Shown piece by piece: positions 54,947 to 64,000 of a stretch of DNA of 64,000 bases (the first letter of the stretch is position 1; the number at the start of each line of letters is the position of its first letter). The position numbers were made by a program, and so were the translations under genes. Source of the DNA: Diplonema papillatum. Lineage: Eukaryota > Euglenozoa > Diplonemea > Diplonemida > Diplonemidae. The stretch lies in contig JAPJBO010000850.1 in the NCBI GenBank assembly GCA_030068145.1, positions 35,317 through 99,316 on the forward strand, written 5' to 3'. The notes beneath the pieces were generated by a model. That model was given only the letters and a program-made list of their open reading frames with translations. It made no database searches and was not told where the DNA came from.

Positions 54947-55216
54947 ATATATGAGACGATGCCAAAAAAACCCCCCCTCCCCTTTGCACTAGTAAAATAC
55001 TTTTCGACGCCACCCCTTACTGGCCCCGAAACCCCATCTGGGCCCACTTGTGGGCCTTCTGAGGCCCCTTTACCTCCACGTAACCCGCCGAAAACCGTTC
55101 AGGGCCCGTTTTCGGCCGCACAGACAGGGATTCGGGGCCGCATACAGTACAGGATGACGTCAGAAAATGATTTATTAGTGCAACGGGGAGGGGGTGTTTT
55201 GGCATCTTATCATATG
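54947..55216. mobile_element. Small relative of FB2 sharing its ends
   Basis: Left end ATATGAGACGATGCCAAAA; right end is the complement of ATATGATAAGATGCCAAAA. The 270-bp interior differs from FB2, so this is a separate element moved by the same machinery. Confidence 0.6.
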
Positions 55217-56395
55217 GCCCCCGCCCGTAAAGGGTTAAACTTGATGGTGCGCTTTCAGCTAGCTTTCTCCTGTTGTCCACACCAAGAAGAGTGCCGGGAA
55301 TGGTCTGTGCGCGACACTGTGTCGTATCGTCGTCTCGGCCACCTTCAGCGCGCACGGAGCCTGCGTGTCTGCCAGACAGGACAGCGGACGGGAGTCTACT
55401 TAGTCAGGCGGCTGTTCGCAGCTCGTCAGCCAGAACATCCAAGCTGCGAGAGCGCAAGACAAGGCCACACAATAGCCCCGTCTCGGGAGAGAATGCCCTG
55501 CCTGAGCACAATCAGTGGCAATACTCGAGGGTCTGCCTTCCTTATGTCGACAGAGGTTGTAGAGGGGGAGAAATGTGAAAACGGGCTTTTGCCTAGAGGT
55601 TTCCCTAGAGGGATCCCTTCTGTTCTTTGTCGGGCAGCATCGTCGAGCATTTCCTTTCAAGCTGGCGCTTATGTAAAACAAAAACTCGCCGTCCTAACTG
55701 GCTTACCTATTGACTGAGATTCGCTGGAACGCACCCAACTGGTTTATTTTCACTGTGGCAATCTGCAAGAGGAAACTTCGCAGAGCAGAGTGGTCATGGG
55801 GTTGCCGTGCGCAGCACCAATGGCTAAAGTACCAAAGGGACATGAGCGCCGAGGAAGCAAGGGCATGTCGCCAGCGGAGTACCCTACTGCAGGATAATAC
55901 GGCAAGAACGTGCTCGGAATGGTTATTTGTTGTTCGTCACCCGCGTTTTGGGTTTCCAGCGTCATTTGCGGTTGCGGCGGACGATCATCAGCGCGGGACC
56001 CGAGTGTCTGCAGACAGAACAGCGATGTGAGGGTGACGTTCAACCAGCAGTAAGCGGCTTGATGGTGGCCACCGACCCCCCCCGGAGGGTTCGCCGAGTT
56101 CCGGGCGCACGGCCGTGTACCCTGTGCGGCACACTACTGAAAGACTGCAAGTCCCCGTTTGCAGACTCCGAACCGAGGTCGCGTCCCTTCATACCGCGTG
56201 AGGGCGGACCTGCGTTGTTAGAAGTTATGAGGTTTTTAGCCTTTATTGTGCTTTAGAGGTTCGGTGTTTTAGGGTCTCCGGTTGACCATTTGGTATTATT
56301 TTTTTCGGGGGTTCGCGTAACCCTTCTTTTCCGGAAGATGGCGTTATCTTTTCTTTTCTCTCTGGCGCTCTGAACGTAGCGCCTTAGAGCCCACG
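55217..56395. other. Intergenic with R11, R6, R14 pieces
   Basis: 55300-55440 and 55900-56040 resemble R11; 55600-55685 is R6; 56220-56310 is a weak R14. No gene recognised. Confidence 0.45.
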
Positions 56396-56700
56396 TACCA
56401 GGGAAAGCCTGCTACACGGGAGCCAAGCTTCACGTGTTCGGCGGTACTGCAGAGCCACGGGCCTACGGGTCAAGTGGCTACCGATTTCCCAAACTAAAGC
56501 ATCAAGGCGTGGCGCACCTTGGGGTGCGCTGAACACAAGCTCGTCGAGACGGTCAGCCACAGGGCAAAGCGGACGGGGTTGTGGCACTGTACTGCCTCCG
56601 ACTCAAGCTTTGCAAGCTGTGGTTGACCGTCACGTTCCTGGACCAGGAGCGGCCTTTTTCTTCTTCTTCTTCTTCTTCTTCTTCTTCTTCTTCTTCTTCG
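56396..56700 (+). repeat. R7 copy ending in (TTC)n
   Basis: Third R7 copy; the terminal microsatellite is a pure run of ~14 TTC triplets. Confidence 0.8.
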
Positions 56701-56805
56701 TGACGTGAAACTAAAGGAGCTGACATCCGGCTGCCTCCGGGTAGCTCAAAACAGATAAAAAGCGCCCTCGGGCGTGCTCACAAAACAATGGTGCTGCGCG
56801 GAGCG

Positions 56806-58887
56806 CTAACACTGAGATGGACGACAGGGTGGCTGGACGCACTTCCCGTAATCCTCTAGCAACGTCCTCAGACGTGAGAAAATAGAAATAGGCCGACAAC
56901 ACGCAATGCAGAAAGGGACGCGAGGAGGCGGAATGCCTTGCCTGTATGGGTCTCGTGTCCATACGTCCGCTAATTGCTCAGCGGTCGGAACCCACACAGT
57001 CTCGAGAACACATTGGTGTTCTTCCAACACGTCGCGGACCTGGCAGAGGATGAAGTTCCCGAGTTGGGTCTTCGACTTCCAATTCCTCAGACAGTTCACG
57101 GCGGGCAAGTTGTCGACAAAGATTCTTATTGTCGATAGCGGAGAGCGCGAAGCCGCGTACGCAATAGCAAACTTTGCCGCCGTTAATTCGGCAAAGAAGA
57201 TATGCTGCGGGATATCTCTCCACGGTCCCCACATTGCCATGGAATCCACTAGCCAGGCCCATCCCTGCATGCTGGCGTCGGACCATGCCTCGACGAGGGT
57301 ATCCCGCTGCTGCATGTCGAACGTGACCCACCGGTTCCCCGACAGACGCCGCCTCACCCCAGCAAGGAAAGGAAGGACGTCGTCGCTCACTCGAACCAGC
57401 GACTCCCAGCCCAGGGTGCCTGTTAGGACCTGATGCGCCAGTGTCCCCATCCACGCAAGCACCGGGCTCACTCTGCAAAGCGGCGTGCCCCACACCGTCC
57501 ACGCCCAGATGGCGGTCCCGACGACCTTCCAGATCCCGCGCACGGTCATCTGTGCCGACTCAGCTGAGCAAAACAGCAGGTGCGCTTTTCTCGCCCACTC
57601 CTGTTTCAGCCTGTACGTCTTCGCCGCGAGGTCGAATTCTACCCCGAGGACGACTGGTTTCGAGCTGGGCTCGAGGACGGACTTCTCGTCGTTGACTGTC
57701 ATGCGCACCTTGCGGGCACGCCGCAAAACTCGGTCGCGCACGGCGCGAAGCGCATCCGGACAGTCTTCAACGAGGGCCCAGTCGTCGTACCAGACTATCT
57801 TATCGTCCCCGGCAGGCTCCGTGATGACAAGCGCCGAGTCCTGCGCAATCACGGGCGAGAAAGACCAGCCCATCGTCAGCCGGCGCCACCTATACAGAGC
57901 CACGCCCCCGTCGAGCTTCCTTGTGCGGAGCCCGAAGAAAGCTGACGTCGACCGTCCTACTGGGAACTGGAAGAAGTAGGACTTCAGGTCAACGACGACT
58001 GCGTACGACTTCGACATCATCTTGGCGATGACCTCGTCGACACGCAAGAGGCTGAACTTCGGCGGGGGCTCCATCAGCTCGTTCAGCGGGCGGCCGTCAA
58101 CGATGGCCCGCGAGTGCTGTTCGCCCTTTTCAACAGCAAAAGCCGGAAGGACGCACTTCAGCGGCTCCGAACGGGGGACGCGCTCCACAAACCCAACGCT
58201 TTCCAGCGTCTGCGCATGGCGGGCAAACGCGTCGCTCTTCCGACCCGGCACGAGAGGAGTGCCCAACAACTTCCGTCGGAAGGAGTGCCCGTCCGTTAGG
58301 AGGTCAAGCAAGCCGTGCAAGCGGGCCCCGGGGCCGGCGAGGCTCCGGAGCTTGCGGAGATCGATCGGCGGCACTGCCGTGACGTCTAGCGGCCTCGCAG
58401 ATCTCGGGGCACCGATGCCCGGAATGAGACCTCTCGTTTCTGGTGGGAGGTACCCGAGAGGAACTGCGGTAGGAGGGTCGTAGAAATGGGGGTGGAGCCG
58501 GAGGAAAAGCCTCCTCCCCCTGAGCAACCTGGACCTTCGCGACTTCAACCCCCTGACCTGCCGAGGCGAGAAGCCGGCGTCGGGCAAGGGTTGTTTCTGT
58601 CGTGTCGGGAAACGGCTGTCGCAAAGGGTAGGATGAGCTAATTCCGAGTGCCCGGGTGCATTCGTGGAAGCGCTTCCCGGGTCTTCGCGTTGTGCGGCGT
58701 TGCCAGCCGGAGGCGGGAGTAGAGCCTCCGTCGTACTCCCGCCAGGTCCTTCAAGTCTGCAGTCGGCCAGGGGGGACCAGTCCCCAGACGACCGTTCCAT
58801 GCCGGTCTTCAGCTCCGACCGGCTATCTCCCCCTTTCCCGCCGGCGAACGGGGGGCCGCCGACTCCCCGGGCTCGCAAGGGTTCCAT
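56806..58887 (-). CDS. Retroelement reverse transcriptase-RNase H protein
   Basis: A continuous minus frame of ~693 codons from ATG 58887. Counting from three codons upstream, RT motifs appear in order: AIVDGRPLN (264-272), VVVDLKSYFFQFPV with the first catalytic Asp at 303, LTMGWSFSP (340-348), and VWYDDWALV, where YDD (370-372) is the active-site motif. RNase H follows: WSDAS (Asp540), FFAELTAA (Glu570), FVDNLPAV (Asp595) and EQLADVWTRD (Asp644), so all four acidic residues are kept. No protease, integrase or tyrosine recombinase lies in the frame. The RT-RNase H pairing recalls DIRS/Ngaro/VIPER-type elements more than Copia or Gypsy, but this is by eye. It looks intact and could be recently active. 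I found no terminal repeats around it. Confidence 0.85.
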   Translation of the reverse strand: MEPLRARGVGGPPFAGGKGGDSRSELKTGMERSSGDWSPLADCRLEGPGGSTTEALLPPPAGNAAQREDPGSASTNAPGHSELAHPTLCDSRFPTRQKQPLPDAGFSPRQVRGLKSRRSRLLRGRRLFLRLHPHFYDPPTAVPLGYLPPETRGLIPGIGAPRSARPLDVTAVPPIDLRKLRSLAGPGARLHGLLDLLTDGHSFRRKLLGTPLVPGRKSDAFARHAQTLESVGFVERVPRSEPLKCVLPAFAVEKGEQHSRAIVDGRPLNELMEPPPKFSLLRVDEVIAKMMSKSYAVVVDLKSYFFQFPVGRSTSAFFGLRTRKLDGGVALYRWRRLTMGWSFSPVIAQDSALVITEPAGDDKIVWYDDWALVEDCPDALRAVRDRVLRRARKVRMTVNDEKSVLEPSSKPVVLGVEFDLAAKTYRLKQEWARKAHLLFCSAESAQMTVRGIWKVVGTAIWAWTVWGTPLCRVSPVLAWMGTLAHQVLTGTLGWESLVRVSDDVLPFLAGVRRRLSGNRWVTFDMQQRDTLVEAWSDASMQGWAWLVDSMAMWGPWRDIPQHIFFAELTAAKFAIAYAASRSPLSTIRIFVDNLPAVNCLRNWKSKTQLGNFILCQVRDVLEEHQCVLETVWVPTAEQLADVWTRDPYRQGIPPPRVPFCIACCRPISIFSRLRTLLEDYGKCVQPPCRPSQC

Positions 58888-59006
58888 ACCCGCCACTCCC
58901 GGGTGGCCTTGTCGGCAGCTTCCTCAGCCGCCGCCCAGTCAGGATCCATCAGCCGACGGCTGGTCCGTGCGGCCCGGCGGCGCGTGCTACCCGTGTGTGC
59001 CGGCAT
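58809..59006 (-). CDS. Short ORF overlapping the start of the RT ORF
   Basis: A 65-codon minus frame (MPAHTGSTRRRAARTSRRLM, then an acidic-basic helix AAAEEAADKATREW) overlaps the RT frame's start by ~79 bp in another phase. It may be the N-terminus of the same polyprotein expressed by frameshifting, or chance. Confidence 0.35.
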   Translation of the reverse strand: MPAHTGSTRRRAARTSRRLMDPDWAAAEEAADKATREWRVWNPCEPGESAAPRSPAGKGEIAGRS

Positions 59007-59488
59007 TTATCCCGGAGGGTAGTGTATGATTAGGAGGAGAATGGAAATAAAATGAAAGCGAGAATGTGGGGTAAGCCCTGATTATTAGACTCACGGTTAA
59101 ACGAAGCTAGCGCACAAGGTTTGCCTGATCTCGCACCTACTTTTCGATACCAAATAGATGCTCTATTCAAACTCCCCACGAGCACGTCATCCGTTCGTGT
59201 GGGGTTAAGAGTTCGCTTCCAGTTAACTCTCGACCAGGAACGGCCTTTTTCTTCTTCTTTCTTCTTCTTTTCTTTGGCGCTCTTTTTCTCTCTATCTCTC
59301 TCTTTGGCTAGCAGAGCGACTATTGCGACCGACACCACGACCACACTCGTAATGAATGTGACCAAGGGAGGGGGTGCGGGGGGCACAGCCCCCCGCACTT
59401 CCCCTTTGTTGATTTCTTGTTGAAGAAACTCGAAACGGGCCTAAAAAACTCCTGGGGAACGCGGACCTGGAGTGAATCGAACTGGGGG
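59007..59488. other. Flank of the retroelement, R7-like fragment
   Basis: 59228-59270 resembles the end of R7 (GACCAGGAACGGCCTTTTTC then TTC-rich). Nothing else recognised. Confidence 0.4.
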
Positions 59489-59551
59489 GAAATACTCGAG
59501 GGACTCTCATTTCGACGGAGGCGAGAGGGAGAGAAAACAATACACCTACAA
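59489..59551 (+). repeat. Left part of an R1 split by an insertion
   Basis: Normal R1 start to GAAAACAATACACCTACAA, where it is interrupted; it resumes at 62053. Confidence 0.85.
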
Positions 59552-61059
59552 TGGTGTGGTCGGTATAGCCAAGGGGAACTACGGGGGAACTACGGGGAAC
59601 TGGCCTTGGGGTGTCCTTTTTTTTTCTTTCTTTTTTGCAGGGGAATCTTTTCAAACGCCGCGCACCGGCGCCAAACCGGGAGCTTTGGAGTGAGTTAAAT
59701 GCTTGCAGGAACCAAAGTAAAGCTTGCCACCGGGCCCCCTTTAACGTTCGCCAGGAAATTGCTACGCTCGAAATTGCCTGAAATTGTTGTTTTGTGACGA
59801 AAAGGTGCAAGGCAGCTTAGAAATGCTCTCCAGGACCCAAGGTTGTATCCCTGAAGCACTCCAGTGCTCCCGCTAAGGAAAACCCCGGAGGAATTCCTCA
59901 AAAAAAAAAAGGTGCTGAAAAATGCCCCGGAGGAATTCCTCCGGAGGAATTCCTCCGGGGGGCCCTGAGGAATTCCTCCGGCCTGGTACCTAGGGCGTAG
60001 GAGTGAACCCATGTGGGTGTAGCTCGTGGTCATGAAGTCTTTGCAGAATCTTTCTACCTACCTGCACGGACTGCTTCAAAAAACCGCGCCTGGGGCACAA
60101 GATGTGGCTGATGGTGCGAGCATGTTGTCACATTTGGCATCAAAACTGACTGAGTCCAACACAAAACTGTGAAGCGGGAAGGACAGTGTCTATCCTCATG
60201 CTTATCAGGAGTCTTTGTGCTCTCAAATGCTCTTTGGGCAAACCGCTGTGTGTGACACCATGCCAGTTTTCGGGATCTTCGTACTGTCCCTGACAAGGCC
60301 TCCAATTTCTTTCCGCGCCTGCGGCGCAGGATGTAGGACTATGTCATCATTTGTCTCGTTTTGTCCAAAGTGTCCACCGGCAAAGGATTCATATCAAATT
60401 TATAAGGTCTGCTGATGACTGGTAGGAGTGCAGTGATATCCCGGCATGAGATCTCACTTGTGAGGATTTCTAATGCTCAGCACCTTCGGCTGACACTGCA
60501 GTGGCATCTGCATCTATCTACCACTACCCAGCTTGTGCACTGCACGAACAGCATGAAATTGCTGGTGCTTGCTTCCTCCGGCATGTCGGGGGGTTGGCGG
60601 TGGGATCCAATCTCAGAAGCTGGAGTCAAAGCTACAGTGAAAAAAGCACGTGTGGTGCTGATTGACGCGCATTTTGGTTGTGGTGGAGCAACCCATCTCT
60701 AACTCCAGCTCACCGTGGGAGCGACACCGCGACAGCACCAAAAAAAAAAAAAAAAAACTTTTCCTGAATTAGGCTTCCTCCGGCATTTCGGAGGTAAGCG
60801 GGAGCACTGAAGCACTCAGCAAAAAAAAAAAAAAAATAAGAGCTCGTCACTCGCACAACCGCGGCTGATACAAAACTAATGATGATGATGATGATGTGAA
60901 GAGAGAGTTGTTTTCGTTGAACGCAGTGCCTGATCGTTTTTTACGTAAAGCTGGATTCAGGACGCAAGTGAAAACGCCACGGTTTGCGGCGACGAGCTTC
61001 TCATTTCCTCCAACATTTCATGTTTGGTAAAAAAAAAAAACATGTCATGAAGTGGAAAC

Positions 61060-61093
<34 letters not shown>

Positions 61094-62052
61094 CCCCCCA
61101 GGTGTGGCCCTAAAGCGTGAATGTAAATAGAGATTTTGCCCAAACACATTTTTTTGCACTTTTCTTTTGCACTTTTTTTGCACCAGGCTACAGCCAGGCC
61201 TTACGTTCAGCATGCTAAACGTACTGATTTCAGCACGTTAATTCTTTTAGTTTCTCGTTGCACACATGCTGAATCAGTACGTTATCAGCACATATCTTGT
61301 GTCCAAGATGCCACCCGAAGGCCACCCAAGCAGGCCCATGCAGGTCTTTCGAAGAACTGGTGGAGGAGGGAGCAAGCTGGCTTGGATGTCTGCACATGAC
61401 AGGCATACCCGTTTCTTCGGGCTTACGCGAGTGGGGGAATTGGGTGTATCATACCGTTTTTTCGGCTCGCTACGCGAGCCGAAGAAGGGGATGATAAATA
61501 CTCCATATACTTCGATGACCGCCAGGGCCGCATATGATATGATCATTCATCAGAGTGCAAGAGACAAGTTACCACAGTCCGGAAAGCAAAACAGACATAG
61601 CATGCCGTGTGGCTCGGCTCGATTTTTTTGTTCGATGAAGAACTATTCAGAAATGTTTTGTGACCAAGCTAGGAGCCTCTGGTCTTAGCTTTATATTGCA
61701 AGCATTGACACACCATTCGAGTTCCTGTTGGAACTTGCGCCTGACAAACTTCCGATTGTGATGATGGTGATCTTAGCGGCAGTGCTGGTACAACCTCCTT
61801 AGCACAGACGACAGAAAGAAAGCGAAAGCGCGAAGAGATCCGACATTCCTCCGTCCGAAATATTTCACCCTCTCAGTGTAGCTACGATCCAAAACGGGTG
61901 CAAAAACAGGCGGAAAAAGTGCAAAATAACGTAAATAGGATCTTGGATTTTGCCCAAAAAGAGCGTAAATAGGGCCACACGTGCCTCCCCCTGTCCAGTT
62001 CCCCGTAGTTCCCCCGGTTGAACTACGGGGAACTGGCCCACCGACCACACCA
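59552..62052. mobile_element. 2501-bp TIR transposon inserted in R1, TSD TACAA
   Basis: Begins TGGTGTGGTCGGT and ends ACCGACCACACCA (13-bp perfect inverted repeats). It is flanked by TACAA on both sides (59547-59551 and 62053-62057), and the two flanks together restore an ordinary R1. Inside each end are repeated GGGGAACTACGGG words. The interior holds a copy of R10 (59850-60410), long A runs at 60740-60845 and 61029-61088, and no recognisable transposase frame. It is probably non-autonomous. Confidence 0.85.
59850..60410 (+). repeat. R10 copy inside the 2.5-kb element
   Basis: Opposite orientation to 46374-46990; similarity continues to CATATCAAATTTATAAGG. Confidence 0.75.
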
Positions 62053-62212
62053 TACAAAGTGGGTCTTTTTTGTTGAACGCTTACGCCGCCACTGAACCCA
62101 GATTGTTACCTGTGTTTTGTGTGGGCTACAGCACATTTACCTTTTTGAGATTTCGCAATTGGCAGTCTCGTCAAGTATTTCCTACAAAGCAGGTGCTTAT
62201 ACAAGAATCGTA
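62053..62212 (+). repeat. Right part of the split R1
   Basis: TACAAAGTGGGTCTTTTTTG to GCAGGTGCTTATACAAGAA. It ends ~42 nt from the MLO exon's possible donor. Confidence 0.85.
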
Positions 62213-62246
62213 GTTTGTAGGTGCGGGGGGGGTCAGGGGGGTTAGG

Positions 62247-63697
62247 TTACTTACAACACGGGGTGTCGTCTGGCACACTCGCAACTCGCATACCTTGCGC
62301 GTCGTGGATGGCTGCCTGGAAGACGCCCTCGCCGTAGGCTTCGTTGGCGCTCAGCCCCCGCTCGGCGGGGGGCGTGTACATGTGGGACACTCGGGGCGAT
62401 TGGGTGGCGGCTTGGTCGCGTCTGCGAGACCCGCCGCCGTTGCGGGACGAGATGACCAACTCTCCCGTCGGGCTGTTGACCTGCGTCATCTCGTAGTCCA
62501 AGAGCGACATGGCCTTGTCCTTCGGGATGCCGTCGTCGTAGTCGTCGTACGCGTTGGCGTAGTGCTGGTTTTTCGAATCGTTCGAGCCGTTCTCGTGCTT
62601 GGGGCTGTGCGAGTGCGAGTTGTCGTGCGTGAGGATTTTATGCGGCGAAATGTCCCGCAGGGTCTTCGTGAGGTTGTACAGCGTAGGGCGGCTCGTGAGG
62701 AAAACCAGGGTATACAACAGCAGCACCCGGGGCAGGGCGTAGAATAGGGGGTACAGCGGGACGAGCCAGCAGACCAGCAACCCTAAGGCGGTTAACTCTT
62801 CGTAGATCAAGGGGGTGAGCATCGCGAGCTGGCCCATGTAGAAGCACATCGAAAACGTCAGGACTTGGATACCAGCCCGGTAGTGCTGTTCGTTCGGGTA
62901 CCAGAAGGACCCGTTCCCGCGGACGCGCTCCCACGGGGTGACGTCCTTCCAAGGGTCGCCGATGCCGGCGGACTGGAACGTGGCTTTGTTGTCGACCTCC
63001 GGGTGCGTGACCGCGCCGTAGTAGACCTGTTTGTACACGTCGGGATGCTCTTCGATGAGGTCGACGAGCTTCGTGAACTTCGCCTCCAGCCGCCACCAGA
63101 TGCCGAGGGTGATGATCGGGAGGATGAAGCCGCTCACCAAGACGGTGACGGGCAGCGAGACGTCGGCCAGCTTGACCAGGTTGATCGCGGCGACGCCGAG
63201 CATAACGAACCAGACCCACGAGGGCACGTGGATGAGCTCCACTAGCAGTTCGCTGTACATGAGCTTCGCGTACTTGCCGAAGTTGAAGTGCTCGGGCGCC
63301 TGGTCCTGGGGGGGCATCCCGGGCGGCGCCGGGTCGCCCCGCAGCTCCGCGAAAGCGAGCTCGTGCTCGTGCGCCTTCCGCGCGCAGATGAACCGCATCT
63401 TGCTCGCGCGCGTGATGCACATCGCGGCGCGGACGACGAGCACCTTGCGCGCGAACTTGCACTTCGCGAACTTCCCCTTCGTCTCCATCTCCAGCATCCG
63501 CCAGCTGCTTGGCGTGAACTGGTGGAACTCCTTCATGTCGTGCCCGTAGCGGTCCCGCCAGTAGAAGCAGATTTGAATGTACACGCAGTAGATGATGCCC
63601 ATGAAGAAGAGCGCCATGTGCGCGTATTGGAAGAGCTCGATGTCGAACCCGTACCCGCAGGCCGCAGATGCGGAATCCTCGTCCGCGTCGCAGGTTC
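62247..63697 (-). CDS. MLO-like multi-pass membrane protein, main exon (5' incomplete)
   Basis: After an acceptor CATCACAG (first exon base 63697) the minus strand is open to a TAA at 62247, about 482 residues. A transmembrane helix HMALFFMGIIYCVYIQICFY is followed by a basic loop; FNFGKYAKLMYSELLVELIH leads into a helix pair (WVWFVMLGVAAINLV; VTVLVSGFILPIITLGIWW) and RLEAKFTKLVDLIEEHP, then FWYPNEQHYRAGIQVLTFSM and a last cluster of hydrophobic segments. This order matches MLO proteins (F.F..Y, helix, LE..IT.LA, FWF, helix). MLO proteins are seven-pass membrane proteins, in plants tied to calcium signalling. The first transmembrane segment must lie in an exon beyond the window. The soluble tail is polar, rich in His/Asn/Ser/Asp. 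The coding end is ambiguous: TAA overlaps a strong donor TT|GTAAGT at 62255/62254. Confidence 0.85.
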
Positions 63698-63759
63698 CTG
63701 TGATGAAGAATTTAAGACGCTCCGTGAGTGGAGTGCAACAAACCCACAAGCAAACCCGT

Positions 63760-63930
63760 ACACCGCGAGAGTAGGAGAAAGTAGAAAGAGGAAACTGGAG
63801 TTTTCGTTGACCGCACTACCCTGAGCCCAAATCCTGGACGTGGTTTCAGGTGGCAAATTCGCAAATGATCACGATCAGAAGGTCCTACTTGGGCGGTTCA
63901 GTTTCCGCGCACATTGCATATGTGGCTAAA
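63760..63930 (+). repeat. R3 copy in the upstream MLO intron
   Basis: Full R3, GAGAGTAGGAGAAAGTAG to CACATTGCATATGTGGC, ~60 bp upstream of the MLO acceptor. 63955-64000 is the GTATTGTATTTG block seen in R6, inverted. Confidence 0.75.
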
Positions 63931-64000
63931 AACACAAACAAAATTGCAGGCACCAAATGCCAAATACAATACAAACACAATCTGATTTGTTTTTCGCTTA

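Noticed and set aside
1-64000. tRNA genes and a spliced-leader sequence
   Set aside because: I looked for cloverleaf-type A/B boxes and for a dinoflagellate-type leader and saw no convincing case; a dedicated scan could still find one.

Overview
The window looks like nuclear DNA of a repeat-rich, intron-containing microbial eukaryote. Evidence: spliced genes with GT-AG introns of about 0.5-2.3 kb, a cytosolic ribosomal protein (eL39), a cytoplasmic dynein light intermediate chain, an MLO-type membrane protein, and a helical-repeat protein of the kind abundant in alveolate and algal organelles. An alveolate (dinoflagellate- or chromerid-like) source is my best guess, not a proof. All recognised host genes lie on the minus strand, which resembles the one-way gene blocks of dinoflagellates. 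I saw no spliced-leader sequence and no GC/GA splice donors.

Layout. 1-367: start of an unrecognised conserved-looking gene running off the left edge (-). 0.4-10.5 kb: repeats, broken retroelement ORFs, a 1.2-kb nested palindrome (6859-8086) and a hAT-type element (8091-8871) beside it. 10.5-12.2 kb: cyclophilin (-, two exons). 14.7-16.9 kb: one-exon GH3 beta-glucosidase (-), bracketed on both sides by damaged copies of its own ends. 19.6-22.3 kb: three eL39 genes (-) encoding the same 51-residue protein, plus exons of an uncertain gene at 21.6-22.1 kb. 25.6-31.2 kb: a four-exon gene (-) for a protein with an acidic tandem-repeat N-terminus, a helical middle and a coiled-coil tail, with tandem copies of its 5' end upstream. 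37.98-38.40 kb: second hAT-type element. 38.8-42.4 kb: dynein light intermediate chain (-, three exons). 44.3-49.3 kb: helical-repeat (HPR/FASTK-like) protein (-, three exons), with a foldback element in an intron. 56.8-58.9 kb: RT-RNase H retroelement (-). 59.55-62.05 kb: a 2.5-kb terminal-inverted-repeat element with a 5-bp target duplication. 62.2-63.7 kb: MLO-like protein (-, 5' exon outside the window).

The spaces between genes, and most introns, are filled by short dispersed repeat families, named here R1-R14 and defined at their first entry. The genes share no pathway: they are housekeeping (translation, protein folding, motor transport), carbohydrate hydrolysis, membrane and probable organellar RNA functions. 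What links the region is structural. Partial copies of gene ends are common, transposons are nested, and repeats sit immediately inside splice donors in most introns. Exon models were built by hand from splice sites, reading phase and protein-family similarity; none has transcript support here.
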